The notes beneath the pieces are model-generated. The model saw nothing but the letters and a program-made list of their open reading frames with translations. It had not been told where the DNA came from and made no database searches. The translations under genes and the position numbers were made by a program. This document shows, in pieces, positions 22,214 through 33,886 of a stretch of DNA of 64,000 nucleotides (position 1 is its first letter; each line of letters starts with the position of its first letter). The DNA comes from Ganoderma boninense. Lineage: Eukaryota > Basidiomycota > Agaricomycetes > Polyporales > Polyporaceae. Location: contig CM035314.1 in NCBI GenBank assembly GCA_002900995.3, positions 2,985,711 to 3,049,710 of the forward strand, read 5' to 3'.

Positions 22214-23491
22214 TTGATTGACTTCCGGCCTTCCGCGAGGATCTGCCGAACGCTCGGTCCCCGTTGCTGGCACGTCCGGGCCCTTCCTGCCGGAGAATCG
22301 CAGGTACATGTCGCGCTCTACATAGTACTGTATGCTCATCGATTTCGAGCATCTTCCCAGCCCCAGGATCCCGGCGGCGTAGATCATCATCGGTGCATCC
22401 CAAGGCCCGGTCCTTCTCCGTCTTCTCCGACGTCCTCGCAGGCGCCTTCTCCACTGCGCAAAGATACGCAACGACAAGTGCTACAGGTAATGCGGGTTCC
22501 CCCAACTGCTCTCCTCGCCACAGGCTGGGCTGGTCCTGTCCGAGACGGCCTTTGCGCGGTGATTGCTGCCGCCTAGCGTCGTCGGCCGCCGCCGGGCGCG
22601 CCGCCGGAGCCAGAGTCACTCGATTTGTCGCGGTCCACGGATTACGTGCAGGTCAGCCAGCTAGCCAGAGAAGGTCCTCGCGCCCACTCGTCGGCAAGCG
22701 TTCATCCGAGGCGCGTTCCCGCATACGGAGCCTGGAGATCAGCACCACACTAGACAAAGGCCCGCCCGCTGGCGCATTGTCCGGCGGCCGCAGTGGACGG
22801 TCTGGTGCGCCAGTTGCGGCCGTTCGCCGGTCGTTCACAAGTAGGCTCGCGCCCTCGCGCGGGCTATTGCGGTCTGCTCCATATGCTCGAGCCACAAACG
22901 TGCACTTGAAGACGCAAGGTCGGTCCGCTTTGGCGCCTGCTCGTGACACGTCTGGATCCTCGACACCTACATGCTCGACATGGAGTGCCCACCCGAAACT
23001 TCCAGGTTTACATCCTGGTTTGAACACGAATCACTTCGCGCTGACTTGCAGCCGTTCCCTGGTCCTTCCTCGTGAAAATGGCTCATACCCCGCGACCAGA
23101 TCCACATTCAGCGGCGCGCACCCGAGGACCCACCTTCCATCGCTCGCATCCAACTCGAGACGCGCATGCAGGCTCTTCTCGGGATCTCGACGACGACGAA
23201 CCAGCGATCAGCACAGCTCCTAGCTCCGACTTCGAAACCCTCTTTGGCAGGCAGACAGCTCCCGAGCGACCGTCCTTGAGCTCCCCCACCCAGGACGGAC
23301 GCCAGCGACGCTCAGCCATCTACAGAAGTCCTTGCGGGCGCGCGTCAAGCGCAGACTCGGAGGCAGTGAAACACTACCAGCCCCAGCCCCCACCTGAGGA
23401 TGCACAAGCTCGCAAACCTACCGCTCGCCGTTGGTGTATGGTCCGTAGCAACGCGTTCCTGCAGGGTCCCGCATGCAACGCATACCTATAG
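22214..23491 (+). other. Possible spliced gene for a disordered protein, haplotype 2 copy
   Basis: Counterpart of 10243-11522. It keeps the exon-like frame ending QRQVLQ before a GTAATG donor and a TAG acceptor before the SLDLSRSTDYVQ frame. It also keeps the SSDFETLFGRQTAPERP frame, which reads through to 23491 here instead of stopping at the equivalent of 11522. In-frame 3- and 6-base differences favour coding, but a 4-base indel near 23168 and one near 22210 do not fit a single simple model. Confidence 0.3.
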
Positions 23492-24606
23492 TATCTAATG
23501 GACATCGACCAAAATCCCGACGTTCCACGGAACACGACACACACGCGGAGGGACATGAGGGGATACGAATATAATAGATAAAGATATATAGATAATGAGG
23601 GACGAGGAAGGGGTATAGCAGGACGGCACTGGGAGAGACGTACGTACACTACGATTACGATTACAATTAGGCGGTGTGTATGGACCGTCGACGACGTGAT
23701 ACGTGATATATAACATACATATACATGGTGGACCGCGGTGCAGGAGGCTCCTCTATGTCAGTGATGGAGCATATCGCGAGCCAGAACCGGAAAGGGCGAG
23801 GCGCGGAGGACACATTACGAAGGGTCACGCCAACAAGAATGGAAGTGACGGCGAGATGGAAGGGAAGAGTGGGGAATACACGTAGCGGGTGATGGGGATG
23901 CGAAGGTATTGTGCTTGGTATGACTCGGATGCGAGGGGACACCGGCGAAGCCGCCGCGAAGCTTGGAAGAGGGCGGGGTGGGCGATCGTGGCAGTTGGCC
24001 ATCACTGCGACCTAGACAGATAGATAGGTATGCCGCCGATGCGTGGAGTGGGAGGAAGCCAGCGCGAATCGTGAGCGGGCCCGAAGCGGGGTAATGGGAT
24101 ATGTATGGATGCGTCGCAGGGGAGCAGGCTACGAGCGGACGAATGTATACAGATCGCGACCGCAAGACGACAGGTGTTTACAACAGAGATAGTACATCCG
24201 GCAGGAGACGATTACGGCGTGTGGTAAGTAGTATGATACGTGTATGCGGACGACGGGATATGAGGGCGACCAGAGCATGCGGCACCCTGGAGTGTGGAGC
24301 GAGGTGAGCCAAGCAGTGAACATTCAATCGTGATAGTCAGGATAGCGATCAGCACATGAGCACGGCGCGCGGCAGACAGAGTTCACGAAGGACGAAGGAG
24401 GAAGGAGAAGCGCGAGTCTGGACAGCAAGGCTGTGAGGTGGCAAAGTCTCCAAGCGCCACAACTGCAGTGGCGACGGGGGGAGGAGCTGCGGCGCGCACT
24501 GGCATAGGCTATGGCGATGGGGAGAAGATCTGGAGAGGAAGACACAGGTTGGAGGGCCATTCATCTCCACGGTTGCCGACGAACACACCCAGAGTCCGGG
24601 CGTGGA
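23492..24606. other. Region downstream of the G-alpha gene, no gene seen
   Basis: Allelic to 11523-12717, collinear with small indels. No conserved frame. Confidence 0.5.
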
Positions 24607-27140
24607 TCAGATCACGTTGACGCTCTGGAGATGCGCACGCAGAATACCTTCCCGGACTGTATATCCGGAAGTCGGATACAGAGGCCGCGGCGAGGCGCGA
24701 AGCAATCAAAGGTGATCAGCGACGTATTCCCACCGAACGCAACAGAAGCAGCAATAGGAACACGGCACTCACCTCCAACGAGGATCGCAGCAGTCGAGCG
24801 TGTATCCTGCACAAATACATCTCGTCAGCTGCGCGCGCCCACACGACAAACATGCCGATAGCGGAGAGCGGAAGGAGAAAATGATACGTACAATGACGGA
24901 CGTCTCGTGCCAGTAGAACGGGCGAGCCTTCGGCGAGAGTCGTTTCTATATTACATTTGGTTAGTACGCCGCCGACACCCATCGACGCCCGCTGCCGATC
25001 GAGACAGGCACACTTACATGGTACCCCCGGAATTTGTCCCTGAAGTCTACAAACGCACACAGATACATCAGCTGGCCGAAGCGACACGAGGCAGTCGGAA
25101 GAGCACGTACACTTCGTGACATTGGTGATGTCATTCGGCTGGTCGCCGTAGCTAGGCACATACTTGACGACGCGGATGCCTGCTGCGAGCGTTGCCTGCA
25201 GAATATCCATCTGGAAAATGCACCATTCATTGTCAGCGATCTCTTCATGCATCATTTCGAAAAGAATATCTGTCGGTGGATCCTCAAGACACCGGATACA
25301 GCTCGTCCGGACCATGCATGCACTGCAGACGTAGAGATGGACGAAACATGGAACCAGAACTGCCATGCGTACCATCCATCTCCAGGTCCATTACCGGCAC
25401 GGCGACGGGTAATGTGGCGTGTCCAAAAACCAGTCCAAAATCGGAGAACGCAGGAACAATTGATCAGCATAAACGCACCTTGTTCAAGAACAGTATGAGC
25501 GTTGTCTTCGCTAGCAGAGCGCTTTGGCAGACTTCTCGCCAGAGGGTGATGGAGTCCTCCTGCATGCAGGTATCACAACATCGCATCAACCGACAACACA
25601 GCATGTCACGAACGGCTGCTACGCACGAGACGGTTGACCTTCGGGTCTTCTTCAAGCGTGAGGTTGAACGCGAGCGGCGCGAGGAATATGATGGCTTGGA
25701 CGTCGTCGAAGAACGGTATCCAGTGTTGACGCTGTCGTGGTCGCCACCAGGTATTGCATCCACATCCACGTCCACATCCACGGTGAAGCATGCCGATCAG
25801 GATCCGTCAGATTTATGAGATCCAAAAGAGAAGGGAACGGACGAACGCAGCTGCGACTTCCACCGACGTCGTAGATGTACCATTCCGTGCCAGGAAGGGC
25901 ACCGCTTTCCATGGTGAAATGGTGCTCTTCCACACCGAGCGTGCGGACCCGCGCACGGACGATGTCATCTGCACTGAGTTTCAGCGAGTGTATGCGGACA
26001 GAAGGAGACCACCTCGTCGCGCACCGTCTGTTGCCTCGTAGTTGATCGCGGCAATGCGTGCGGCGTCGTTCAAGAAGAAGCCGGGCATGTCCTGTAAGCG
26101 CATGTTGTGCTTCTTGAGGACGTCCTGGACGATGTGGTCTTCCCAGAGGGTGACGATGTCGTCCTTGCAGGCTGCGAGGACTGCAGTCGGGTTGTCTTTG
26201 AATCTAGCGTCGGCGGTGGTGGGGCGGCTGTTTGCGCTGCCCTTCAAGGCGCTGACGAGGGGCTTGACGGGGACGACAGGACCGAGGGTGCTCGTGTTTT
26301 CGCTGAGGGCGGAGACGATGCCCTTCCAACCGCTGCCGGCGCGCACGCAGACGTCCTTGTTGGCTGCGCCGCCGTCGGGGAGGAGCTTCTTCATGAGCTC
26401 GTCCTCGATGGGAAGGAGGGCGGAGAGGCGCATGCGGATACGGCGGTGATTGTCAGTGAGCTTTGAGGTGGAGAAGCGGACGCCTGGGCTGGAGGGAGTG
26501 CGGCCAGCGACGCCCTTGCCCTTTGCGATGGAGGAGGCGGTGGTGGTCTGGAGAGACGACTCCCATTCTTCCTGGAGGACCTCTAAGAGACGTTTGATGT
26601 TCCTGCGAGGGAGAGGGCGGGGGGAGGCAAATGGTTGGACGAATATATGCGGAGAGTTTTTGAAAGACGGACCTGATGAGGTTGAGCTGGATGATGGTTT
26701 TCCATGCGGCGCGCTCTTTGTGAAAATGGGATGGGGAAAAGGCGAGCTGGAAGTCTGGAGCGGAGGACGAGGGTTGGTAAGCGAAAAGGACGGAGAAGGG
26801 GAGGACGGGAACAGACTCTTCAATGTTGTGCTCTTGCCGGACTCTGCCTGGCCTGTATGAAAATGCGAAAAAAAAACAGTCAAGACGTGGGGGAGGAGAG
26901 GAAGGGAGGGAGTGGGGGCGTACCGAGGAGAAGGATCTTGATGGCTTTCTTGCGTCGCTCGTAGGCTTTCCTTGCGAGAGCAATGTCGTCGTCAATTTCC
27001 TTGGAGACACGTAACGCATCCTCCTGCTGATGGAGCCTGGCAGCGCGTTCCTCGGGGGATTCGTCGAGGGGAGGTTGGAGGGCCTTGGAGAGCGGGTCGT
27101 CGGGATCCTGCTGCTGGGACCAGAAGGACTTGGAGGCCAT
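24607..27140 (-). CDS. Atypical long heterotrimeric G-protein alpha subunit, complete copy
   Basis: Twelve exons (27140-26924, 26852-26817, 26754-26673, 26602-26025, 25968-25847, 25731-25627, 25559-25479, 25210-25111, 25046-25018, 24945-24892, 24806-24773, 24656-24607) give 495 aa against about 350-360 for standard G-alpha. It would bind GTP at the inner plasma membrane and relay receptor signals. Visible motifs: P-loop GQAESGKST (73-81), switch I Arg 311 and Thr 314 (RVRT), switch II DVGGS (338-342), FFDDVQAIIF, base-recognition NKMD (406-409), HETSVIDT where TCAT is usual, and the end HLQSVNVI. The catalytic Gln of switch II is Ser here. The extra length, about 120-140 residues, sits in the helical domain (about 125-300). 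There is no MGxxxS myristoylation start; MASKSFW begins the protein. Introns are 56-116 bp except one of 268 bp. Confidence 0.9.
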
Positions 27141-28907
27141 CGCGACCACCGGCTGAGACGTGTGCGGGGCGGAGGGCGACACTCGGGCAGTCGGCGAGGG
27201 CGGGCGAAGAGCGGGAGAGGGAGAGAGAAAGAGAGAGAGGGAGACGGTGGACAGGGCTGGGCTGAGCTGCGAGCGAAGACGAGCAGTGCCAGAGCTTAGG
27301 CGCCGTCGCGGGAATGGAGGCGGTGCTCCTTGTCCATCGTCTCCCTTCTCGGCAACAGCTCCGGCCACTCGCCGCTCCCGAATTCGGTCCCGGCTTCTCA
27401 ACTCCCCCTTTCGGTGTCCGCGTTCGGCCTGTCCGTGGCTCTCGTCTCGGACCCAAGTTCCAACGCCGACCGATCGGGCTTTCTCCCATCCAAGTCTGCT
27501 CCCCTTCCAAATATTCCTGCATCATCTCGCGCAGACGCGATCACAAAACGGAACTCCTTTGAAAAATTTCTCCCCGACCGCGGCAATTTCTACGGTGATA
27601 AGCTTGGGTGAGTCACCGGCAGTGGAGCAAGAGCTTACAAGTTGAATTGCAACACCGTACGGAGCGGGCGTTCGAGATGCTCATCCAGGACAAATAGGGG
27701 CCCGGGTTTTTTCCTCCTGCAGCTCAGAGTATAGGTCTAGATCTTACGATCGTCCAGAATACTACTGCCGACCGTCCAAAACCAAGTTTCAGCTTCATTG
27801 GCCGCTCTCGTGTCGGTATTGGGGGCCGCCTGGACTGGTAACGTGAATCCAGACCTCCAGCCTCCAAGTCCGAAAACTCACTCGGCCGTGCTCAGGGGTC
27901 ATCTACTCGCGGCACCACTGGCCGCACAAGCAGACATGTACACTGTCGCGTAATTCGACTTTAGTACACGAACCGGGGACGCGTCGAGACGTCTCCATTA
28001 AGCTAATATGCCCTCCCGCTAGCATGACCTCACAGAATTCAAATGCGCTGGGGACGTGAGGAGCTTTTCTAGGATAAGATCCCGCAAGGTTTCTGCTGCG
28101 CCAATCCCTTCCTCACGGTTGCAGCGCGTTCCCTGAACTTGCGTCGGTGCGGCGGCTGCCACTTCCCCGCTGCAGTGTGTGCTCGTGCGTACCGCCGCCG
28201 GCAGATTGTTGATTCCATTCGAGCCTCGGGACGCTTATTAGAGTTATTGACACAGCGTTGACCAGCATCTAGAAATTCGCCGGGCACCGCTTCCGGCAAT
28301 CGCCTCTTCGCCGACACTGCGAACCACCTTCGCGCGGGAGGCTGTGAGACCGTCGTCGGTCTCCGGACGCAGTCGGATGGGGCGAACCGCCTCAAATACT
28401 TACATAGTCTGCGGTCCGCATCATCCGCGTACTTGAGGAGTTGGTGTGTCGTGTTGACCATGTTAATGCGTAGGTCGATGGCTATCCTTGAACCCCAGAA
28501 TCACCATCCATCTGATGAGCTCAACAGGGATCCACAATCCTGAGATCCGTTTTCTCCGAAGCCTTTATGCATAACGCACGCTGGCCGATAGGTGAAGGAG
28601 TGCGCCGTCACCCTACCGAGGTTGGAAGGAACCGTTAAATCTCTGTAGCTGATCAAAGTTGTAAGAAGTCCCATCTCCATGTCTAGATCCTAGCAGCCGC
28701 GCGCAGGTGAGTGCGGTTCAGGGTGACTTTGAACCAGGCAGACAGCGTTATAAATTGCTAGGGACCATGAGACGTACAAAGCGAGAACATGAGCAAATGT
28801 ATACGATAGGGGGTGCTTTAGATGGCACGCGTTGCGAGAGACAACCAACCGACAGTACGTAGACAGGGAGAGCGCGATAGCACGCTCGACCGACGATGGC
28901 GAGGCGC
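27141..28907. other. Intergenic region between G-alpha and PCNA
   Basis: Holds the G-alpha promoter side and the PCNA 3' side. A GA-rich stretch (27205-27245) lies just upstream of the G-alpha start. A minus-strand frame of 130 codons at 28069-28461 is also open in the other haplotype (47318-47776), but most differences between the two change amino acids, so I do not call it a gene. Confidence 0.5.
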
Positions 28908-30435
28908 CTAGTCGTCGCCGATTTTGGGTGCGAGGTAGTACCGGATGAAGCCCTGGTTGAATGCGTATGATACCTGCGGAATGCGACAAAACTCGTGTTA
29001 GCGCCACGAGCATCGCGATCGAGAACAGACGCACAAGGAGTGGGACGTCGTTGGACATCATCAGCTGGACCTTCTTGCACAAGCTCGAGCTCTTGGAGAA
29101 GTTGACGAGGTACTTGAGCGAGAAGGTGAGCGTCACCGCCTGGTTCATCTCGATCCGCACGCCGTCAAAGTCGTCGTCGTCATCATCATCATCTGCGTCC
29201 TCTTTCTTCGCCTTCTTCGCGGGCTTGCTCTGTCAGAACCCTCACATCAGGACCGTGTGCACGCAACGATGCACGGCAAACGAAAACGCACCTTGCCGGA
29301 GCTCCGCTTCCGCTTCTTGCTCGACCCCTCATCGTCCTCGTCCTCGCCTTGCTCGTCGTCTTCGTCCTTGGTCGGCTTGAACTCGCCCTCGCCCTCCTCG
29401 TCCTCGTCTGCACCGTCCATGTCGACATCCTCGCCGTTCTCTTCCTTCTTGACCTTCTCCTTCTTGATCTTGCGCTTGCCGCCTTCGCCATCGGAGACGG
29501 CGCCCTCCTCCTCCTCAGGCTCGTCCGCCTCGTCTTCGTCGTCGTCATCACCGCCTCGTCGCTTGCTGGAGGAGCCCTTCTTCTTCTTTCCGGACGAGGC
29601 GTCGGCGGATTGCTTGATGAGAATGTTGCCGTTGGCGGCCTCGCCGTCCGAGACGAAGCGGATGCCCTCCTTTGAGACTTCGATCCTGACGGACTCACCG
29701 AGGAGGGAGAGATCGCGGACGATGCGGCCGAACTCTGCCGAGGGCATTGTGACGGAGGCGTCGTAGTCGGTATCGGGGATGCCGAGCTGGTCGGCGTCGA
29801 TATCCATGAGTTTCATTTCGTACTCGGCAATGCGATCCGAGTCTACGAGGGAGACAATGGAGAGTCAGTGGAAGGGTTGTGAGAAGTGGACGCGTGACTG
29901 TGGCCATTCGAACGCGTTTGACGCGTCTGACGCGTCGAACGAGTCTGGGGAATGGAGTATGAGAGAAGAGAAAGAGAAGATGCGAACTTTTAGCCTCGTA
30001 TGTGAGGGAAAGGATGTCTGCGTCGTCGCCTGCTTTGAGGGTGCAGATGTCATCGTCCTTTGCGCACTTGAGGACCTTTGTGAGGGAGGTGAGGTTGACA
30101 CCGAGGGGTATGGGGCGGTCGCAGCGGAAACGCTTGAAGCCTGCGGCCTCGAGCTTGACGGCGACGAGGGCGACGTGAGAGTTGTCCATGGCTTGGAGTT
30201 GCTGAGTGGTGTGGACGAATCAGTCGCGTCGCGACTTGGGACAAGAGGAGAAAGGCGCGACGAGAAAGGGGACTCACGATACCCTCCTCATTGCAGTCGA
30301 AATTGGCATCAGTGACGAGTTCCTTGACGGCTGGACGCGTTGTGAGCGTGGAGGAGGACGGACGAGGACGAGGAGCGACACACCATCGAGGAGACGCTTG
30401 AGGAGGGCGGCCTCGGACAGCTTCGCTTCCAGCAT
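28908..30435 (-). CDS. PCNA: PCNA sliding clamp with a large charged insertion, complete copy
   Basis: Six exons (30435-30384, 30330-30278, 30201-29988, 29842-29292, 29229-29035, 28973-28908) encode 376 aa; standard PCNA is about 258-261. It forms the homotrimeric ring that tethers polymerases and repair factors to DNA. Recognisable parts: start [36 protein letters not shown], interdomain loop around [13 protein letters not shown] (122-134), Lys 164 in VSKEGIRF at the canonical ubiquitin/SUMO position, and the end [12 protein letters not shown]. Between NGNILIKQS (about 185) and [10 protein letters not shown] (about 312) lies an extra block of about 118 residues: KKKK, SSSKRR, long Asp/Glu runs, KKRKRSSGK and SKPAKKAKK. 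An intron interrupts this block. The insertion falls in a surface loop of domain 2 in known structures, so the fold could survive. The gene is divergent from the 466-aa orphan gene. Confidence 0.92.
29890..29935. promoter_or_regulatory. Cluster of four ACGCGT hexamers inside PCNA intron 3
   Basis: ACGCGT occurs at 29890, 29912, 29921 and 29930 within the longest PCNA intron (29843-29987). The same hexamer is the MCB element bound by MBF in yeasts. Three of the four are kept in the other haplotype. An intronic enhancer role is inference. Confidence 0.5.
30335..30340. promoter_or_regulatory. ACGCGT hexamer at the end of PCNA intron 1
   Basis: A single ACGCGT immediately before the intron 1 acceptor, adding to the clusters upstream and downstream. 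Confidence 0.35.
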
Positions 30436-30549
30436 TGTGCGGCGTGGTGCTCGACTCTGTGGCGACGGTAGCGGAAGCTGGTGGCGGGGCGGCGGGCGAC
30501 AGAGGCGGGGGCGGAGAGGGACAAGGCGAGGGAGAGGAGCAAGACCGTG

Positions 30550-30621
30550 ACGCGTGCCAGTCCCCGCTTTTGCGCGGGCGGAGTTCTAAACGCGTGCGTC
30601 ACAAGTAGGTCACACACGCGT
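30550..30621. promoter_or_regulatory. Three MCB-like ACGCGT elements in the PCNA promoter
   Basis: ACGCGT at 30550, 30590 and 30616, that is 115-186 bp upstream of the PCNA start and about 350-420 bp upstream of the divergent orphan gene. MCB sites drive G1/S expression of DNA-replication genes, including PCNA, in budding yeast. All three are conserved in the second haplotype at 49876, 49916 and 49942. Confidence 0.65.
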
Positions 30622-30971
30622 CGTCACGCAGCTGTGATCGACGGCTTGGACAAGGCTCTTGGACTTGATTCAGCCACTGACGCACTGTCCACCGCCGCCT
30701 CTCCACCATCCTCTTTCCCCCTTCATTTCCGTTGCAACCCATACTCATCCACATCCACCGCTACACGACCATCCCCATCCTCTTCCCATCGCCGGGCTTT
30801 CGGCCACCGTCAATTCGAGTCCCGACCACCATCCGTCAGCCAACCACCCACTAGCATTTAAAGGCCACCGCCGCCCACAGACTCTTTCCTCGTCTGCTTG
30901 CTGGCCATAGCAGTCCACACCTGTATCACCACACTCTGTTCCCAGCCTAACCCCGCTCGCAGGCCACGGGG

Positions 30972-32548
30972 ATGTACAGCATGCCGGTGGACCCCAATGT
31001 CACCATTCGGCCCCCCAAGCGGCCTGCTCCCAACAACTACAGCGATAGAGCTCAGGCTCGCATGATCCGCCAGAAGCTTCTTGAACAGGAGCAGGAGATC
31101 GAGGATCAAGAGGCTTTGAAAGTCACTGCAGTATGTTCCATTTCGTGCACCTTCTTCCTTAACCCACTCTTTTCTTACTCGTCTTTTCTCTTATTCTTTC
31201 TCACCACGCCGTAAACCCATCTCACTCATTATCTTCAAACACCACAGGAAGAGCTTCGCATTCTCAGAGACTCGTTCTCCTCCGTCAAAGCCGAATTCAC
31301 TGACCTCGACGGTTTGTCCTGGGATACGCCGATGGCTCGCCAAGTCCTCGTTAACTGGGTCTGTCTTCCAGATAATATTCCGTCGCCTTCGGCTGATGAT
31401 ATCAACAGCACGCCCAGCAGGCTTCCCTTCGTGACGAGCTCCGCCTCGGCGACCTCGCCCTCCGGATGCGTCGTGCTGGTCACTCTTCAAGCCCTCGTCG
31501 CACCCTGGCTTCCATAATCCGTCCCCCCGGTCTCAGCGCCAGCGCCCCAGACTTGGCTGGACTTTCGTCGTCCACGGCCCTTCATGAAGACGATGGCTAC
31601 GATGCCACAGCGACCGTGCGCGCCCCAAGGGACTCTCCCCACAGGAGCTATCAGTCCAACTACATCAACGCCGAAGCGTTCGAGCTCACCATCCGTGTCC
31701 GAGCCCACGTTGGAACAGCATCTTACCCCGACGCGCCTCACACACCACATCCTCTCGGCGCGTCAACGCACAATGACAGCGAGCAGCTGTCTCTGTCCGC
31801 GCTTTTCGATCCTGTTCCGCGCGAATACGCCGACGTTGGGTTGACGCCCAGGCCCCACCGCCTGAGCTTCGACCTCGGCAGCACCGCAGACCTGGAGCCT
31901 TTGACCCCCATCCCTACCCCATCCGCACGGCCCCGTCCGGCAGCGTTGCCCAAGTCACACTCCGCGCCGTGCGTCCCGCTCGCTGGCGACCCCGTCCTCC
32001 GCAGCTGCAGGCCGTCTCCGCGCCCCGAGCTCCACGCAGGAGAGGCGTCCACTAAGAGCGAGCGGCAGATCAAGCGTCTCCCGCCCAGTCGCATCCCCAT
32101 CCCGCGAAGCAAATCACTCGGCGCGACGGCCTCTGCCCAGCTCGCTACGCGGTGCTTCAGCGCGAGCGCCGCGTTGCCGTTGCCGGCCTCTGTGTCGGCG
32201 CCCGCCGTCCCATCTCGCGCCCACTCGCCCCGCTCCCTCTCCGGTCTCTCTCTCTGCCCCCGTCTCGAGCGCACGTGCTCCACGCGTCCGCCGCACCGCC
32301 CCTTCTCCGCTCGTAAGCCTGTGCCCGTCTTCGACTTGGACGAGGAGCCGCCGCGCACGTCGCTCGGAGCCTCGTCGGCGCTCAATTGCGACTCGGACAC
32401 GGCGCGAGCTCTGGGCTTCAGGGAGCCTGAGCCCGCGTCGCCCAAGTCGCCCTCGACGAAGCTCTACCCGCTTTCGCCTGCGCACCGCGGCAGGGTTGGG
32501 TACAACTACCGCCCCGCGCCTCTGCGCGTCACGAGCGATCGCAGCTGA
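30972..32548 (+). CDS. Orphan protein of 466 aa, N-terminal coiled coil and disordered body
   Basis: Three exons (30972-31130, 31248-31349, 31409-32548) with GT-AG introns of 117 and 59 bp. The N-terminus has a basic/proline segment (PPKRPAPNNYSDRAQARMI) followed by a charged helix likely to coil (KLLEQEQEIEDQEALK, then EELRILRDSF). A conserved helix QQASLRDELRLGDLALRMRRAGH follows at the start of exon 3. The rest is low-complexity Ser/Pro/Arg sequence with conserved islands (YQSNYINAEAFELTIRVRAH, LSFDLGSTADLEPLTP, RLPPSRIPIPRSKSLG and the end GRVGYNYRPAPLRVTS). No domain is recognised. Exon 3 is intact in both haplotypes with mostly tolerated changes, which supports a real gene. It may share the ACGCGT-bearing intergenic region with PCNA. 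Confidence 0.75.
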
Positions 32549-33886
32549 GGAAGCGCACTCAAAGTGTGGGACGACGGCCAGGATGGCACGTGCGGTCTTG
32601 AATTGAGACTCTACCCCCTTTTGCAAGGCACAGAGAGAGTTCTGGAAGAACGCCGAGCCGCGCGAGCACCAGAAGGTCGACCTGGCCTTGGTGGGTGGTT
32701 GTCCACGATGATATAACTTATGATTAAGTGTGTGGTCGCTTCCGCGAATCGGGGCTCAGCAGCATACTGCTGTGCTTTTCGGGCTGTGGAGTATTGGATA
32801 TGGTCGGATAGATTTGTCTGCGCATCGCTATATTGTATTTGTAGCATTCCGTGCATCGCTATCGTAGCTTCGTCGTCTCAGAATCGGAGCTGCGCAACAG
32901 CCCTCTGACTTGGACAGGGAAATCGTGAGCTGAGCTACGGCTCGCTTGAAGGACGCAGGTGGATACATTAGAGGAGCACGCGCGTGGGCAGTCAGCTCAT
33001 GGAGAAGGGGGCTTTGGCATGTGTCGGTAAAGCTTCACCGCAAGGTAGAAAAAGAGGATGACGCGCGAACGGCGCTCACGAGAAACATAAAGATGAGGGT
33101 TAGAATCAGGATGTGATTGTCCGGTAAAGCATGCAGAGGATATAACAATGGGCTGTCACCCTTGCAGACGACCGTCGACGAGCAGGGGATAATAGGAAGG
33201 CCGCAGCGATTCGGAGATGGACGGATTGCAAGTTGGTGAATAGCGGATGTATTTGTGCTATGCATAACAGCGCGAGCTTCCGTGGTAGATGGGCGGTCGA
33301 ATTTTCATGAAACGAGGAGGATGAGCGAGTTGGAGGATCGTTTTCGGAAGGATTTGGAGGAAGGCTGAGGCCGATCTTCTCACGACCTCCCTCGATCTCA
33401 GCGCGCCGGCCGCTCGATGGCGTCTGAACAACAACTCCGCCCAGCGAGCACCTCAGCCTCCAGCCACGATGATGGCCTTGGACCGGAAGCGCTTCAGAAT
33501 CGTTTGTGGTCTCCTTCAGCTCTGCAACAACACACCTCCGGCAGTCCATGGTGTCACGGCTCTGCTGTCGGGCTCTCCCAGGGCGACCTACAAAACTCCG
33601 ACCCAACCTCCGATCCATGTACGTACGTACTCGAGAACCACAAACAACGTGGCCCGCCTCCCTCGCCGTGAGTAACGCTTACGCTCTCCAACCTCCAGAC
33701 TCACGCCGTTACCCGATATCGATAGGTCCCTTCCCTTGCGCCGTATCGGTCACTTCTTGTCGTCGTCACCTCCGTCGCCGCCGACTCGAAGTTCTCGTTC
33801 AAGTTGAACACGAGCACCGCCTCTAGCGTCGTAGACAAGGCTACCGCTCTCCGACGCGTTCGTGCGTCACTAGGAAGTTCGAAAAT
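32549..33886. other. Intergenic region with one candidate upstream exon
   Basis: Mostly 3' flank of the orphan gene. At 33417 an ATG frame (MASEQQLRPASTSASSHDDG) runs to a GTACGTACGT donor near 33607, and a second frame near 33797-33880 (FSFKLNTSTASSVVDKATALRRVRASLGSSK) differs by exactly 3 bases between haplotypes. They could be 5' exons of the proline-rich gene or of a separate small gene. A 1-base indel in the first block in the other haplotype argues against it. Confidence 0.35.

Noticed and set aside
28069..28461. 130-codon minus-strand frame open in both haplotypes (also 47318-47776)
   Set aside because: Most differences between the copies change the amino acid and one indel alters its end, so conservation of the frame looks accidental.
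29189..29766. Long Ser-rich frames antisense to the PCNA insertion
   Set aside because: Direct consequence of Asp/Glu/Lys codon runs read on the opposite strand.
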